Assembly (NCBI GenBank): GCA_964494085.1
Contig: CAZBQJ010000002.1
Coordinates: 1 to 64,000, forward strand
Direction of reading: 5' to 3'
Length of the DNA: 64,000 bases
From: CAZBQJ01 sp964494085
Lineage (GTDB): Bacteria > Patescibacteriota > Gracilibacteria > UBA1369
A model generated the notes under the pieces. It searched no databases, had not been told where the DNA came from, and worked only from the letters and a program-made list of their open reading frames with translations. Shown here piece by piece: positions 18,155 to 27,458 of this stretch. The position numbers and the translations under genes are program-made. The number at the start of each line of letters is the position of its first letter. Position 1 is the stretch's first letter.

Positions 18155-19312
18155 ATGTCAAAACAAACCAAAATTCCCTTCACCATCATCGTCAGCCTAC
18201 TTCTATGGCTTCCATCCGTAGTTCATGGCAATTCATTGATAACATCAACGGTCAAAAACCCCGACCCTTATAGTAACAATCAAAGTTGGTTTAGATACTA
18301 CGAAGGTCCTGGTAGCACCATTAATGATGCTGTTGAACTAAGTAACGTGGGGAATGAAACCAAAACAGTCAAGCTCTATGCCACCGACGCTACCTCCAAC
18401 CAAGCCGGCAGCTTTACGCCCAAAATGTTGGAAGACAAGCAAAACGGCATAGGTTCTTGGACAAAGCTAGAGCAAGACATAGTAACTTTAGCTCCAAATC
18501 AGAGTCTGGAAGTGAGATTTACCATCAATATCCCCAAAGACATTTCCCCCGGGCAATATTTCGGAAGCATAATTAATGAAGAAGATAAAGATTTATCTCC
18601 CTGTCCGACTATTCAAAACGTCAGTGGCTCTTGCCAAGGAAATATCCAAATCAAAACCAGAACCGGCAATAGAGTTTATTTAACTGTCCCGGGTGAAATA
18701 AATCAAGACATCAAAATGGATAGCTTCACCTGGAAATCTGCCGGGAAAAAAGGATTACATTTCTTATTTAGTTTCACCAACAAAGGCAATGTAGCCTTTC
18801 AACCGAAAGCTGTTATCAGCATCTATGATCAATGGGGCAACAAGGTTGCCACTTTAGAAAACACCCTGGGCAAATCTCTACCCGGTACCACTATCACGCC
18901 CATGATCGATTGGAATTATCAAAACAAATTCGGTAATTTTTATGCCAAAGCTCAAATTTACTACCTTCAGGATGATCAAGGTCAATTTGACAATCTGCAT
19001 GGCACTGTTCTAACTGAAAGTTCAGAGTTAAGCTTTCTAATTTTTCCTTGGGTAGCCTTTCTTGTTTTAGTCATAATCTTATTATTGGCAGGTTTCGGCT
19101 TTATTTTTAGATACTATTATTACCAAAGGATTATCGATAATTCTCGGGAATATCAGGTCAAAGAAAACGACGATTTGGTCAGTATTGCCAAACAGTTCCA
19201 CACTAATTGGAGGTTAATTGCCTGTATCAATAAAATTGAAGCTCCCTATAACCTCACTCCAAAACAAAAAATCAAGGTCCCGCAGATTCAAAAAAGCAAA
19301 CATGAAAAATAA
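18155..19312 (+). CDS. DUF916-like membrane protein with C-terminal LysM (P1)
   Basis: This is a 385-residue protein with a signal peptide (1-25). Two beta-sandwich domains resemble the DUF916 family, which Firmicutes pair with WxL proteins. They carry an ELSNVGNETKTVKLYATDA strand pair, the LAPNQSLEVRFTINIP segment and SPGQYFGSI. One membrane helix follows (about 293-319), then a basic segment and a LysM-like domain at about 332-377 (YQVKENDDLVSIAKQF, LTPKQKIKVP). By the positive-inside rule the LysM would be cytoplasmic, which is odd. It overlaps the next gene by 11 nt. Its likely role is to bind or display the secreted partner encoded next. This is inferred from cluster architecture. Confidence 0.82.
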   Translation: MSKQTKIPFTIIVSLLLWLPSVVHGNSLITSTVKNPDPYSNNQSWFRYYEGPGSTINDAVELSNVGNETKTVKLYATDATSNQAGSFTPKMLEDKQNGIGSWTKLEQDIVTLAPNQSLEVRFTINIPKDISPGQYFGSIINEEDKDLSPCPTIQNVSGSCQGNIQIKTRTGNRVYLTVPGEINQDIKMDSFTWKSAGKKGLHFLFSFTNKGNVAFQPKAVISIYDQWGNKVATLENTLGKSLPGTTITPMIDWNYQNKFGNFYAKAQIYYLQDDQGQFDNLHGTVLTESSELSFLIFPWVAFLVLVIILLLAGFGFIFRYYYYQRIIDNSREYQVKENDDLVSIAKQFHTNWRLIACINKIEAPYNLTPKQKIKVPQIQKSKHEK

Positions 19313-22300
19313 AAATATCATTAAGAGTTTCGCAGTAACTACCTTACTCCTGACCTGTTTATCAGTAGGTTATAACTTTGTCGGCACTCAAAGAACCGAT
19401 GCTCAAGAGTTCGGTGGGGCTAAAGTAGAGGACGAAAATACTATCGCTGATTTTACTATTGGGAAAACATCTGGTGGGGGGGTGGTTTTAGTAGGTGAAG
19501 GAGAAGATGTTATCACTTCCATGCGTAATGACAGTGATCTCGAAGGTAACCAAATCTATGTTTGGGCTGAGCCGGTTACAATCGATTCTGCTTGCACATT
19601 ATTATCCACTGTCAAATATCAACTCTTTAATCGAGCCGGCATTCCTCTATCACAGCCCATTACTGTTGACGAAGCTTGTGCAGTGGATGTCCTCTTCAGC
19701 ACACCGGACGTCACTTTCACAGCATATGGATTTGCTATAACCTATACCAGGTTTTCCATCACAGGTGGTTCGATTACCGATGTTATGTTGGCTCAATACC
19801 TTCAGGACGGTCAGTTATCGTTTGGTCCAAGTCCTGTCAATGATACCAACGATCTCAATTTACCAAACCCAAAAATCACGGCAGATCAACATGGTGGCGG
19901 TGCAAGTGTAATAGGTATTACTTGGAATAAATGTCGTGACATTGGTTGTACCGATCAAGATGTAGTTTTCCAGGATTACAATTCATCCGGGGTTCGTGTC
20001 AGTCCAGCCAATATTCGTTTGAACGATGATATCACTCCAGGTCACAGCACGGGAAAACCCAATGTTACCTTTGGTTCGTCACAATTCATGGTTACCTGGT
20101 CAGAGTTTAATGGAGTCGTTGCCAGAGGAATAGATGGTACTGGCTCCAGTGCTTTGACCAATATTTTAAATATTTCCGGCGGTCAAACCAATGCCATTCA
20201 ACCTGATATCACTGGTGTTCATATAGAACCCGATCTTCGTTTTGTTAATATGGCAGAACCCTTTAATTTCACGGCAAAATTCTTTATTGCCTATTCTGCT
20301 CATGAAGATTCAGATAATTCCCAGGACATATTTATCAGAAAGATAGCTTGCGACAATACCTTTGATCCAAATACTTTTTCAATTACTTATAATTGCGCCC
20401 CGACCACCCGTAATAATAATGATATCGTCGTCAGAACCAGTTCTTCAAGCAATGAAGACATAAATCCCACCATTGCCGCATTTCAGAACTATCATGATAT
20501 TAAGCGTTTTGCCCCTTATGAAAATTCCTCTATCAACTATCTCACAGTTGGCTGGACATCAAAAGAAACCAGTGGTGACAATAATCTGATTATTCAAAGT
20601 TACACAGATACCTTAAAGAAAGCCGGTAATTCTATCATTGTAGATAGCAATATCAACGAAGATATTGGCTATTCTATCAGCTCTAACCAAAACGGCAACG
20701 CCGCCATAAACTACAGCGTTACAACTGGAGGCGATTGTCCACCTTTAGAGCTTTGTCCTCCGCCAAGTACAGTGTCCCATGGCAAGATCTATCCTAGTAA
20801 ATATTTACGTATCGGTCAGGAAAGAATAGTCAATGCCCCCGACTATAATGAACAATCAACGCCCCAAGTCGCTGTTAATTCAAACGGCAACTACGCCATA
20901 GTTTACACCAGCAATAATGGCACAGATAATGACGTTATTTACGCACTCTTCGATTATCGTGGGAATCCCATAAAAAACACATCTTTTGCCAGTCAAACGA
21001 CCGGCAATGATCAATCAAACCCTCATATTGAATTCTACAAAAACGATGCTAACTCCCCAGATTTTGGAAAATTTATTATTTCCTGGGATGGTGAAGGTAA
21101 TGGGGATGATTTCGGCGTATATTATAGAGTATTTAATGCAGATGGGAGTCCCAGCACCAACGAAACTCTCGTTAACGACAATGTTCTGGCCACACAATAC
21201 GGCTCCGATTTGGGAGTCGGTAAAAACAATCAAATAGCTATTTCTTATCTGGAATCTGGTGTACCAAATTCGGTGCGCCTGGCTTATCTGGATGGTGGGA
21301 ATATCATTCGTACTACCATTGCTACAGACTCAAATCCTTTTAATTCAAGCTTTATTGCATTGAGTCCAACAGCAGATGGTACTTTCGACTTTGCAGGTAA
21401 TTCAAAATTCGCTATTGGCTGGAGTGTCGGAAATGAAGGAAAAATTGCTGAGGGATATTTACATGATAGTACAACCGTAAACATGTCCGCTTCTACAACA
21501 GTAGGACGAGCCATACTGGATATGGACGGTGGTTATAAATCAGAATTCGGCACCGATTTAACCGTTGCTAGTGATGAATTCTTCTATGCTTACTCAACTT
21601 ACAACAATGATGGTAACCCGGCTGTGGACGCAAAAATATTCAATTCAACCTACTCTACTGAAGTTCCCTTTAATTCAAATGGGATGGTCACTGTTTCCGT
21701 AGATCCTGCCACAGGCAATATCATGACCATCGGGAACAAGGATAGTAGTTATCAAAACTTCTGGGATAGATATGGAGTTCTGCTTTCTTCCGCAGATTCA
21801 CCAGGTGAATACTGGGATGGACAACATATAGCAAATCAGGAACAAACAGATGAGGCCGATGTGACAGAAAATTTCGGCACTCATGCCTTTATTGAAAATT
21901 TCACTAATAACTTTGGTGCTCCATTTGGAAGTGAAGCGCTTGGAGACTTCGATACTATTTATCCTTTCAATATTCTATCAGCCCAACAATTATCTTTTGG
22001 CAGTGACATCACAGGACATTTTACCATAGATCAAATCGTTACAGGTGGTTCATCCGGCGCCAGTGGAGCAGTTAAAGTTATTACTCCATTTTATATTGTT
22101 GTTGAACCGGGTGGAACTCCCTTTATCAATGGTGACCAGCTGGACAACGGACCTTTCAACGACACGGTTGACTCAGTTACCAATGGAAACAATTTCTATT
22201 TTAGCTACGGTGAAGGCGACTATTTCAACATTGGTGATACCATTTTCAATGGTACAAATGTCGGAACGGCTGAAGTAGTATATCCCAGCTTTGATTTAGT

Positions 22301-23174
22301 TTTTGGAAAAACAATTAGTGGCAGCTTCAGTTCTGGCGACAATATAGAATATTTCACTCAATATGGTTATAACTTTGCTGATATAATTCAGTATCCATCT
22401 GTAACCATTAGCCAGGTAATAATCAACTCGAGTCCAGGTCCAATAACTCAGCCATTTTGGGTGCAAGCTGGCCCCTCTTTCGGCTCAAATCATTATTATG
22501 ACTATGGCCAAGCTCAAACATCAGCAGTCATTGATTACAATACAACAAGTGCCGATTCAGAAAGGCAATTGGCCGTAGCCGTATATGCCAATAATTCTCA
22601 CAGTGGTACCACCCACTACCTGGATACCAACGGGATTTATCAACAAATATTTGAAAATCCCTTCAATATTGGCCAAGGACAGGATTTAAGTCCAACAACA
22701 GAGCAGCAGGTTAACCCGGGAGGCAAATATATTATCGTTCCACAAACTATCGATTTCGGAAATGTCAGTAGAAACAGTACTGCTTCTGTAAATTTCAGCG
22801 ACTTAACCCCCAATTGTTTAACAGTTACTGATTTAGATGGAACCGATTTCGATTTAACCGTTTCTTTGACCGATCTCGTCGATATCAACAATATTACTCA
22901 AACAATACCTAACAGTAACTTTGTCATAGAAAATAACGATAGTTTGAATCCACTAATTACCAGTAACTATAGTTTCAGTAATACTACTGATGTCAGTCTG
23001 GAACCATCAACCGGAGTCGGACAAAATGCCGATCTCGGTTCGACCAAAACACTTCTCAGCAAGTCCAACAATAATACCGGATCCTGGACAATTTGTCCCA
23101 AAGCCTACCTCACCATTCCCAACAATGTCAGCAGTGGAACCTTCAGTGGAACAATTACCTTTACTCTCATCTAA
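19302..23174 (+). CDS. giant secreted surface protein with beta-propeller-like repeats (S1)
   Basis: This protein has about 1290 residues from the ATG at 19302. That start is chosen because it opens directly into a signal peptide ending near TDAQEF and overlaps the P1 stop by 11 nt. The body is Asn/Ser/Thr/Gly-rich beta sequence with recurrent blades such as FIISWDGEGNGDDFGVYYR followed by FNADGSP. These resemble repeats of large adhesins. Around residues 905-1000 are TGGSSGASGAV-type modules like those in phage and surface proteins. The C-terminal domain ends in GTFSGTITFTLI, the motif shared by the secreted proteins of this cluster. There is no LPxTG, membrane helix or WxL motif. A role as surface adhesin or fibre is inferred. 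Confidence 0.8.
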   Translation: MKNKNIIKSFAVTTLLLTCLSVGYNFVGTQRTDAQEFGGAKVEDENTIADFTIGKTSGGGVVLVGEGEDVITSMRNDSDLEGNQIYVWAEPVTIDSACTLLSTVKYQLFNRAGIPLSQPITVDEACAVDVLFSTPDVTFTAYGFAITYTRFSITGGSITDVMLAQYLQDGQLSFGPSPVNDTNDLNLPNPKITADQHGGGASVIGITWNKCRDIGCTDQDVVFQDYNSSGVRVSPANIRLNDDITPGHSTGKPNVTFGSSQFMVTWSEFNGVVARGIDGTGSSALTNILNISGGQTNAIQPDITGVHIEPDLRFVNMAEPFNFTAKFFIAYSAHEDSDNSQDIFIRKIACDNTFDPNTFSITYNCAPTTRNNNDIVVRTSSSSNEDINPTIAAFQNYHDIKRFAPYENSSINYLTVGWTSKETSGDNNLIIQSYTDTLKKAGNSIIVDSNINEDIGYSISSNQNGNAAINYSVTTGGDCPPLELCPPPSTVSHGKIYPSKYLRIGQERIVNAPDYNEQSTPQVAVNSNGNYAIVYTSNNGTDNDVIYALFDYRGNPIKNTSFASQTTGNDQSNPHIEFYKNDANSPDFGKFIISWDGEGNGDDFGVYYRVFNADGSPSTNETLVNDNVLATQYGSDLGVGKNNQIAISYLESGVPNSVRLAYLDGGNIIRTTIATDSNPFNSSFIALSPTADGTFDFAGNSKFAIGWSVGNEGKIAEGYLHDSTTVNMSASTTVGRAILDMDGGYKSEFGTDLTVASDEFFYAYSTYNNDGNPAVDAKIFNSTYSTEVPFNSNGMVTVSVDPATGNIMTIGNKDSSYQNFWDRYGVLLSSADSPGEYWDGQHIANQEQTDEADVTENFGTHAFIENFTNNFGAPFGSEALGDFDTIYPFNILSAQQLSFGSDITGHFTIDQIVTGGSSGASGAVKVITPFYIVVEPGGTPFINGDQLDNGPFNDTVDSVTNGNNFYFSYGEGDYFNIGDTIFNGTNVGTAEVVYPSFDLVFGKTISGSFSSGDNIEYFTQYGYNFADIIQYPSVTISQVIINSSPGPITQPFWVQAGPSFGSNHYYDYGQAQTSAVIDYNTTSADSERQLAVAVYANNSHSGTTHYLDTNGIYQQIFENPFNIGQGQDLSPTTEQQVNPGGKYIIVPQTIDFGNVSRNSTASVNFSDLTPNCLTVTDLDGTDFDLTVSLTDLVDINNITQTIPNSNFVIENNDSLNPLITSNYSFSNTTDVSLEPSTGVGQNADLGSTKTLLSKSNNNTGSWTICPKAYLTIPNNVSSGTFSGTITFTLI

Positions 23175-23782
23175 TGTTACAAAAAATATTTTACATACTG
23201 GTAGGTACACTATTACTCACGCCGCTTGTGCAGGCTGCTGCACCAGTCTTTACCACTTACCCCACTCATACCTCAGATAGGAGCAAATGGATCAATCGCG
23301 ATGTAAACCCCGGAGAGAATTATCAGGAAAACCTGACCGTCGAAAACCTCAGTGATCAACCGATTAAATTAAATATAAAAATAGTCGAAAGTACAGGCAG
23401 CAAAGATCATATCAAGCTTTTGGAAGATGTTCCTTACCAAAATATCGGCAACTGGATCAATCCTGAATTTACAGAGATCAAATTGAAGGCAAAAGAAAAA
23501 AAATCTATCAAATTAAATATCCAGGTCCCCGCAGATACAGAGCTCGGTCAATATCAAAGCGTAGCATTAGTATCAGATCTGCAAAGTTCTGACCAACAAT
23601 TACAAATCAATACTCGTATCGGTAGTCGCATTTATCTGAATGTCACAAATAACTCAATCTTACAAAGCAATACATTTTCACCCGATATACCTATATTACA
23701 GTTATCTCTAGTCATTCTTTCTTTAGGTGGAATAATTTACGGATTACTACCATCGAGAAAATTGGTTAATCAAAAAACCTAA
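23174..23782 (+). CDS. short DUF916-like membrane-anchored protein (P2)
   Basis: This protein has about 202 residues from the ATG at 23174, on the last base of the S1 stop (TAATG). A signal peptide (about 1-20) is followed by a single DUF916-like beta-sandwich (VNPGENYQENLTVENLSDQ, IKLNIQVPADTELGQYQS). A C-terminal membrane helix at about 175-195 ends in a short basic tail. It lacks the second extracellular domain and LysM found in P1, P3 and P4. It probably works with S1 before it or S2 after it. An in-frame ATG at 23093 lies inside S1 and would put 27 residues before the signal peptide. Confidence 0.78.
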   Translation: MLQKIFYILVGTLLLTPLVQAAAPVFTTYPTHTSDRSKWINRDVNPGENYQENLTVENLSDQPIKLNIKIVESTGSKDHIKLLEDVPYQNIGNWINPEFTEIKLKAKEKKSIKLNIQVPADTELGQYQSVALVSDLQSSDQQLQINTRIGSRIYLNVTNNSILQSNTFSPDIPILQLSLVILSLGGIIYGLLPSRKLVNQKT

Positions 23783-23784
23783 TC

Positions 23785-24816
23785 ATGAAAATCACTCATA
23801 TCAAAAAAATAGCTTTAGTCCTGGGTTGCATCACACTATTGAGTAATGCCACTCCCCTGTTTGCCCAAATAGTTGAGTTACATGTACTGGGTGGTGGATA
23901 TAAAATATATGGGCCCAATCAAATCAACTTTGCTGAAGCAAGCACATCAGCCTTCCCCAGTACACAGCAGGCCGACATGAGAGACATTCTACTTGACCAT
24001 CAAGGCGATGGGACAGACTCCTATGGCATGCAAGTAATTGATGAAAATGGTGGTAACCCTTTCGATGTGACTGTCACTGTCAGCGAGATGAAACGCAGCG
24101 AAGCTCTGGAGACAACCACCTTGACAGGAAGCAACAACACTACACTTAAAGTAGTATCTAGTATTGGTTTTCAAGCAGGTGACACCATCATTATTGACGG
24201 GCTTTTCGAAAGCAGCTTTACTATCGATAGTGTCGTAGACACTACTACTATTGAACTTACTAGCCCATTTGGATTGACTCTTGATCCCGGCGTTACAGTA
24301 AGCCGTATCGTGGATTGTGAATTAACTCCCAGAAAATGTCTTTCTCTAAGTGGATTATTTATCAGAAATTTTGACGACAATGGTAATCCCATTGATGTCA
24401 TCAATGGTAGTGGGGCCGATTTAAGTTTAAACGCACAAACCAACCTGTACACTGCCTTTATGGGTGAAACCACTACTATCGACGGGTCAAGTGGTAGTAC
24501 TTTGATGGTTAATGATAGTTCCAGTTTCTTCCTCAATGAGAGAATAACCTTCCCATCAATCAGTGGAGTGTGGCCTCAAATTAATACGATTGTCAGCATT
24601 GATAATGCAAATCAGATCACTTTACAAACACCGTTCACAACCGCCCCCGGCTCTGACATCAATGTCAAATCTGCAGCACCTCGCACACTCACGCTAGTCA
24701 ATGGCACCGGGGCGGAACCAGGCCAATTCATCATTTATCCGAGCCTTCAAGAAATCCTTCCTGCCGGCCAAATGAGTGGACTCTATCAAAGTACTTTAAG
24801 TTTCACTATCGTCTAA
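23785..24816 (+). CDS. secreted surface protein with duplicated module (S2)
   Basis: This is a 343-residue protein with a signal peptide ending at LFAQ near residue 28. Two copies of a roughly 65-residue module (about 110-176 and 229-295) share the plan TTxxGSxxTTLxVxxSxxF, an xITxxxI-like strand, then xITLxxPF. Similar modules occur in phage structural and surface proteins. The C-terminus, SGLYQSTLSFTIV, has the cluster's terminal strand motif. It starts 3 bp after P2, so it is the likely partner of P2 or of the downstream fusion protein. No anchor is visible. Confidence 0.75.
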   Translation: MKITHIKKIALVLGCITLLSNATPLFAQIVELHVLGGGYKIYGPNQINFAEASTSAFPSTQQADMRDILLDHQGDGTDSYGMQVIDENGGNPFDVTVTVSEMKRSEALETTTLTGSNNTTLKVVSSIGFQAGDTIIIDGLFESSFTIDSVVDTTTIELTSPFGLTLDPGVTVSRIVDCELTPRKCLSLSGLFIRNFDDNGNPIDVINGSGADLSLNAQTNLYTAFMGETTTIDGSSGSTLMVNDSSSFFLNERITFPSISGVWPQINTIVSIDNANQITLQTPFTTAPGSDINVKSAAPRTLTLVNGTGAEPGQFIIYPSLQEILPAGQMSGLYQSTLSFTIV

Positions 24817-24823
24817 ACAGACC

Positions 24824-27067
24824 ATGTTCATGAATCAGCTAAAAACAAAAATCAGTATAGCAATAATAGGGACATTTTTATTCCCGACATTCTGTCTAGC
24901 CCAGTCCACTTTCAACCTGGGAACATTGGATCTGAAAATTGCCAACAACCGGGATCAATTACAATTGGTCGGCGAAGCTGAAACAAAATTTTCTGAAAAC
25001 ATTACTATCACCAATTACTCTGACCAATCACTTGATTTAAGGATTTATACGGCTGATGCAAAGTTAAACGGGCAAAACTTTTTACCGGCAGATGAAGCCG
25101 AAGTTTCCTATGATGCCGCCAACTGGATTTCCTTACCAACTGATCAAATAAAATTAGCCGCCCGAGAAAGTCATACTATCGACATATCTGTTAATTTTCC
25201 GACAAATGCCGGAGTTGGGAAACATCTGGCTGCCATTATGTTTAAATATCAGAATAAAGATGAGCAGGGAAATATCATTAACATCGAAAAAGGTATCCGC
25301 GTAATAGCCGATGTTACCGGTACACCCATCAGTAAATATAAAATCATCAACCCACAAATCAGTAGTACTAATCGATTTTTGACTTACACGGCCACTCTCC
25401 TCAATTCAGGAAATACTGATTTAAAAGGCACAGTCAGTTTGACTAACCAAAACTCCAACCAAGTGAGCGATATTTTCCTCAAACCGGACGAAGAGTCCCT
25501 TCTTAATTTCGCCGTTGAAAAGCCCGCCTTTGGACAGTCAACGCTTTTAAGTACAATTGAATTAAACAATAGCGCCAAAACATTCGTGCTGAGTGAAGAC
25601 TTTTATTGGCCTGACTTTCTCGGCTTACTACTATTCATTCTCACCTTGATAGTAGCAGGAGGACTTTACTTGGCTGTAAAAAACAAAGAACTGACAAAGA
25701 AACAGTGGGCAAAATCCTCTTTGAAGAAAATCATTTTATTTATGGCATTGTCGGGTGTCGGTATATATACAATCTCCAATTTCCCTTCAATATCATCAGC
25801 ACTTTTGAAAACAGACACCTTCATAAACACCCCTGACACAGGTTATTTAACAACTATAAAATGGGGCGACTTTACCAAAATCAATACTGATAATATCAAT
25901 ACTACTCTCTGGAACGGCACAATCAAAGCCAGCAGTGGACGCATGATCATAGTTGAAAAATTGAATGTTGAGCATAATGATAAAATCTATCTGAATACTA
26001 TCGGAAATATTTTAACCTTCAAGAATACAACCGGACCGGATAATGATGGAGTAATAATTATATTCAAAGCAGATCCTAGCGACACAAATCCCAGTTTGAC
26101 CTATAAAAACAATCTATCCGGCGACGAGTTCAACATTCCGATCACCTCAACTTTAAAACGCCCCACCTATGTAAATTACAAAAGCGCCAAAGTTGAATTC
26201 AAAACAACCATATCCGGTGAAAATGTAAATCTGAAAACTGCCGAAGGTGAAACTCAAATCAATACTCTCACTCTGCAAGCAACCCCTTCTGGAGAAGTTC
26301 CAATCTATGAAATCCAAAGTACTCCAAATAATGAAATTATTATCGATGGACAAGCCAGCGAGGACAATACTATCGACCAAAATCTAAACCCTTCCGCCCC
26401 ACAGACAGTTGAACCAAATACTAGACAGTTCGAAGAAGAATTATCGTTACTCAGATCTATCATCAAAGACTTACCTTCATCTCCGGAAATCCTCAGCCAG
26501 TATATTTTAAATTCAGATTTTGTTCAGCAAGTCAGTTCAGCGAACAATTCCGCTACTATTACCGCAGCCCCCGCTTTGATCAGTAAGTTGAAAGATACGC
26601 CTCTGACGATTCAAGAAATATCTGCCTCCGCTGATCAGAATTTCATTTTCGTCCCCAATCAAAAAATCAAATTAACTCCTCAGCAATTCTCTTTTGATCA
26701 AAGTAAAATTAGCAGTCAGGTTTTGGGAGAAATAATCTTTGTACAAAACAAAGACATTTCCTGGAACACCTATCTTTCGATCAGTAATTTTGTCGCCGTA
26801 TCCGGCAAGGGAACAATTCCAGCCAGTAATGTAACTATCATCCCAGGGTCGATAACTATGATTAACCAAACTGGAGAAAATCCTTTGATAACAGCCGGAA
26901 ACAGGCATAGAATGAGTGGCAGTAACGACCAAGCCACACTGGTTAGCGTTACACCATCAGGCCAGGGCGAAGCAATTTTCTCCATGCATCCTGAAATCTT
27001 CTTGGAGGTTCCTCCCTCCACCTTGCCAGGGTTATATAGGGCTGAAATATCGATCAAAGAAATTTAA
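24824..27067 (+). CDS. DUF916-like / surface-protein fusion with two membrane helices (F)
   Basis: This 747-residue protein has a signal peptide to about residue 26, then a DUF916-like region (ENITITNYSDQSLDLRIYTA, ISVNFPTNAGVGKHLAAIMF). A first membrane helix lies at about 263-285. A short Lys-rich loop (KELTKKQWAKSSLKK) precedes a second helix at about 302-320, which looks like an uncleaved signal peptide. A long second extracellular part ends in PGLYRAEISIKEI, the terminal motif of the secreted proteins. The architecture equals one P gene fused to one S gene. The start could be 24824 or 24830. It closes the first transcription unit. Convergent to its stop is a decayed minus-strand gene. 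Confidence 0.75.
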   Translation: MFMNQLKTKISIAIIGTFLFPTFCLAQSTFNLGTLDLKIANNRDQLQLVGEAETKFSENITITNYSDQSLDLRIYTADAKLNGQNFLPADEAEVSYDAANWISLPTDQIKLAARESHTIDISVNFPTNAGVGKHLAAIMFKYQNKDEQGNIINIEKGIRVIADVTGTPISKYKIINPQISSTNRFLTYTATLLNSGNTDLKGTVSLTNQNSNQVSDIFLKPDEESLLNFAVEKPAFGQSTLLSTIELNNSAKTFVLSEDFYWPDFLGLLLFILTLIVAGGLYLAVKNKELTKKQWAKSSLKKIILFMALSGVGIYTISNFPSISSALLKTDTFINTPDTGYLTTIKWGDFTKINTDNINTTLWNGTIKASSGRMIIVEKLNVEHNDKIYLNTIGNILTFKNTTGPDNDGVIIIFKADPSDTNPSLTYKNNLSGDEFNIPITSTLKRPTYVNYKSAKVEFKTTISGENVNLKTAEGETQINTLTLQATPSGEVPIYEIQSTPNNEIIIDGQASEDNTIDQNLNPSAPQTVEPNTRQFEEELSLLRSIIKDLPSSPEILSQYILNSDFVQQVSSANNSATITAAPALISKLKDTPLTIQEISASADQNFIFVPNQKIKLTPQQFSFDQSKISSQVLGEIIFVQNKDISWNTYLSISNFVAVSGKGTIPASNVTIIPGSITMINQTGENPLITAGNRHRMSGSNDQATLVSVTPSGQGEAIFSMHPEIFLEVPPSTLPGLYRAEISIKEI

Positions 27068-27434
27068 TCTTTTATAGCCAGGTAAAGTCCATCACCTAAT
27101 TTCAGGACATCACCTTTCAGATTTTCCATTTGATTAGCTTCGTCAACGAATCCTTTCATCTTCACTAAAAACTTCTGGAGCATGACCTTTGACTTGAACA
27201 ATCACAGAATCTACTTTGGACTTCAAAAAGTTCTCCCCGGCCAACTGAAATCTTTCAGCATAGTTGAGCTATTTCTCGGGGAATATTTCAAAACTCCTCA
27301 CTACTTTCCTCCAAGTCAACAGTTAGACTATTTACTTCTGGCGAGAAAAATTGCATAAATAAAGCTAAGAAACGCCTTAATATCTACAGCAAATCAGGCC
27401 GAAAATATAGCAAATTCTCCAGAACAGTTCTATA
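27064..27434 (-). pseudogene. decayed coding sequence, family unknown
   Basis: The minus strand shows protein-like sequence broken by two stops and two frameshifts. Pieces in order are YRTVLENLLYFRPDLL, stop, ILRRFLALFMQFFSPEVNS to EESSEEF, frame change, EIFPEK, stop, LNYAERFQLAGENFLKSKV to KGHAPEVF, then a frame change at a T5 run, then KMKGFVDEANQ to LKLGDGLYLAIKD ending in TAA. The pieces join into about 124 codons with consistent character. The terminal stop overlaps the stop of the fusion gene on the other strand. I cannot name the family. A 57-codon frame on the plus strand (27182-27355) is probably its antisense shadow. Confidence 0.55.
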
Positions 27435-27458
27435 TTACAGATAAAATTAAAACAAATC

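Noticed and set aside
27182..27355. 57-codon gene on the plus strand
   Set aside because: It lacks a properly spaced Shine-Dalgarno and lies exactly antisense, codon-aligned, to the decayed minus-strand gene, whose fragments extend well beyond it.
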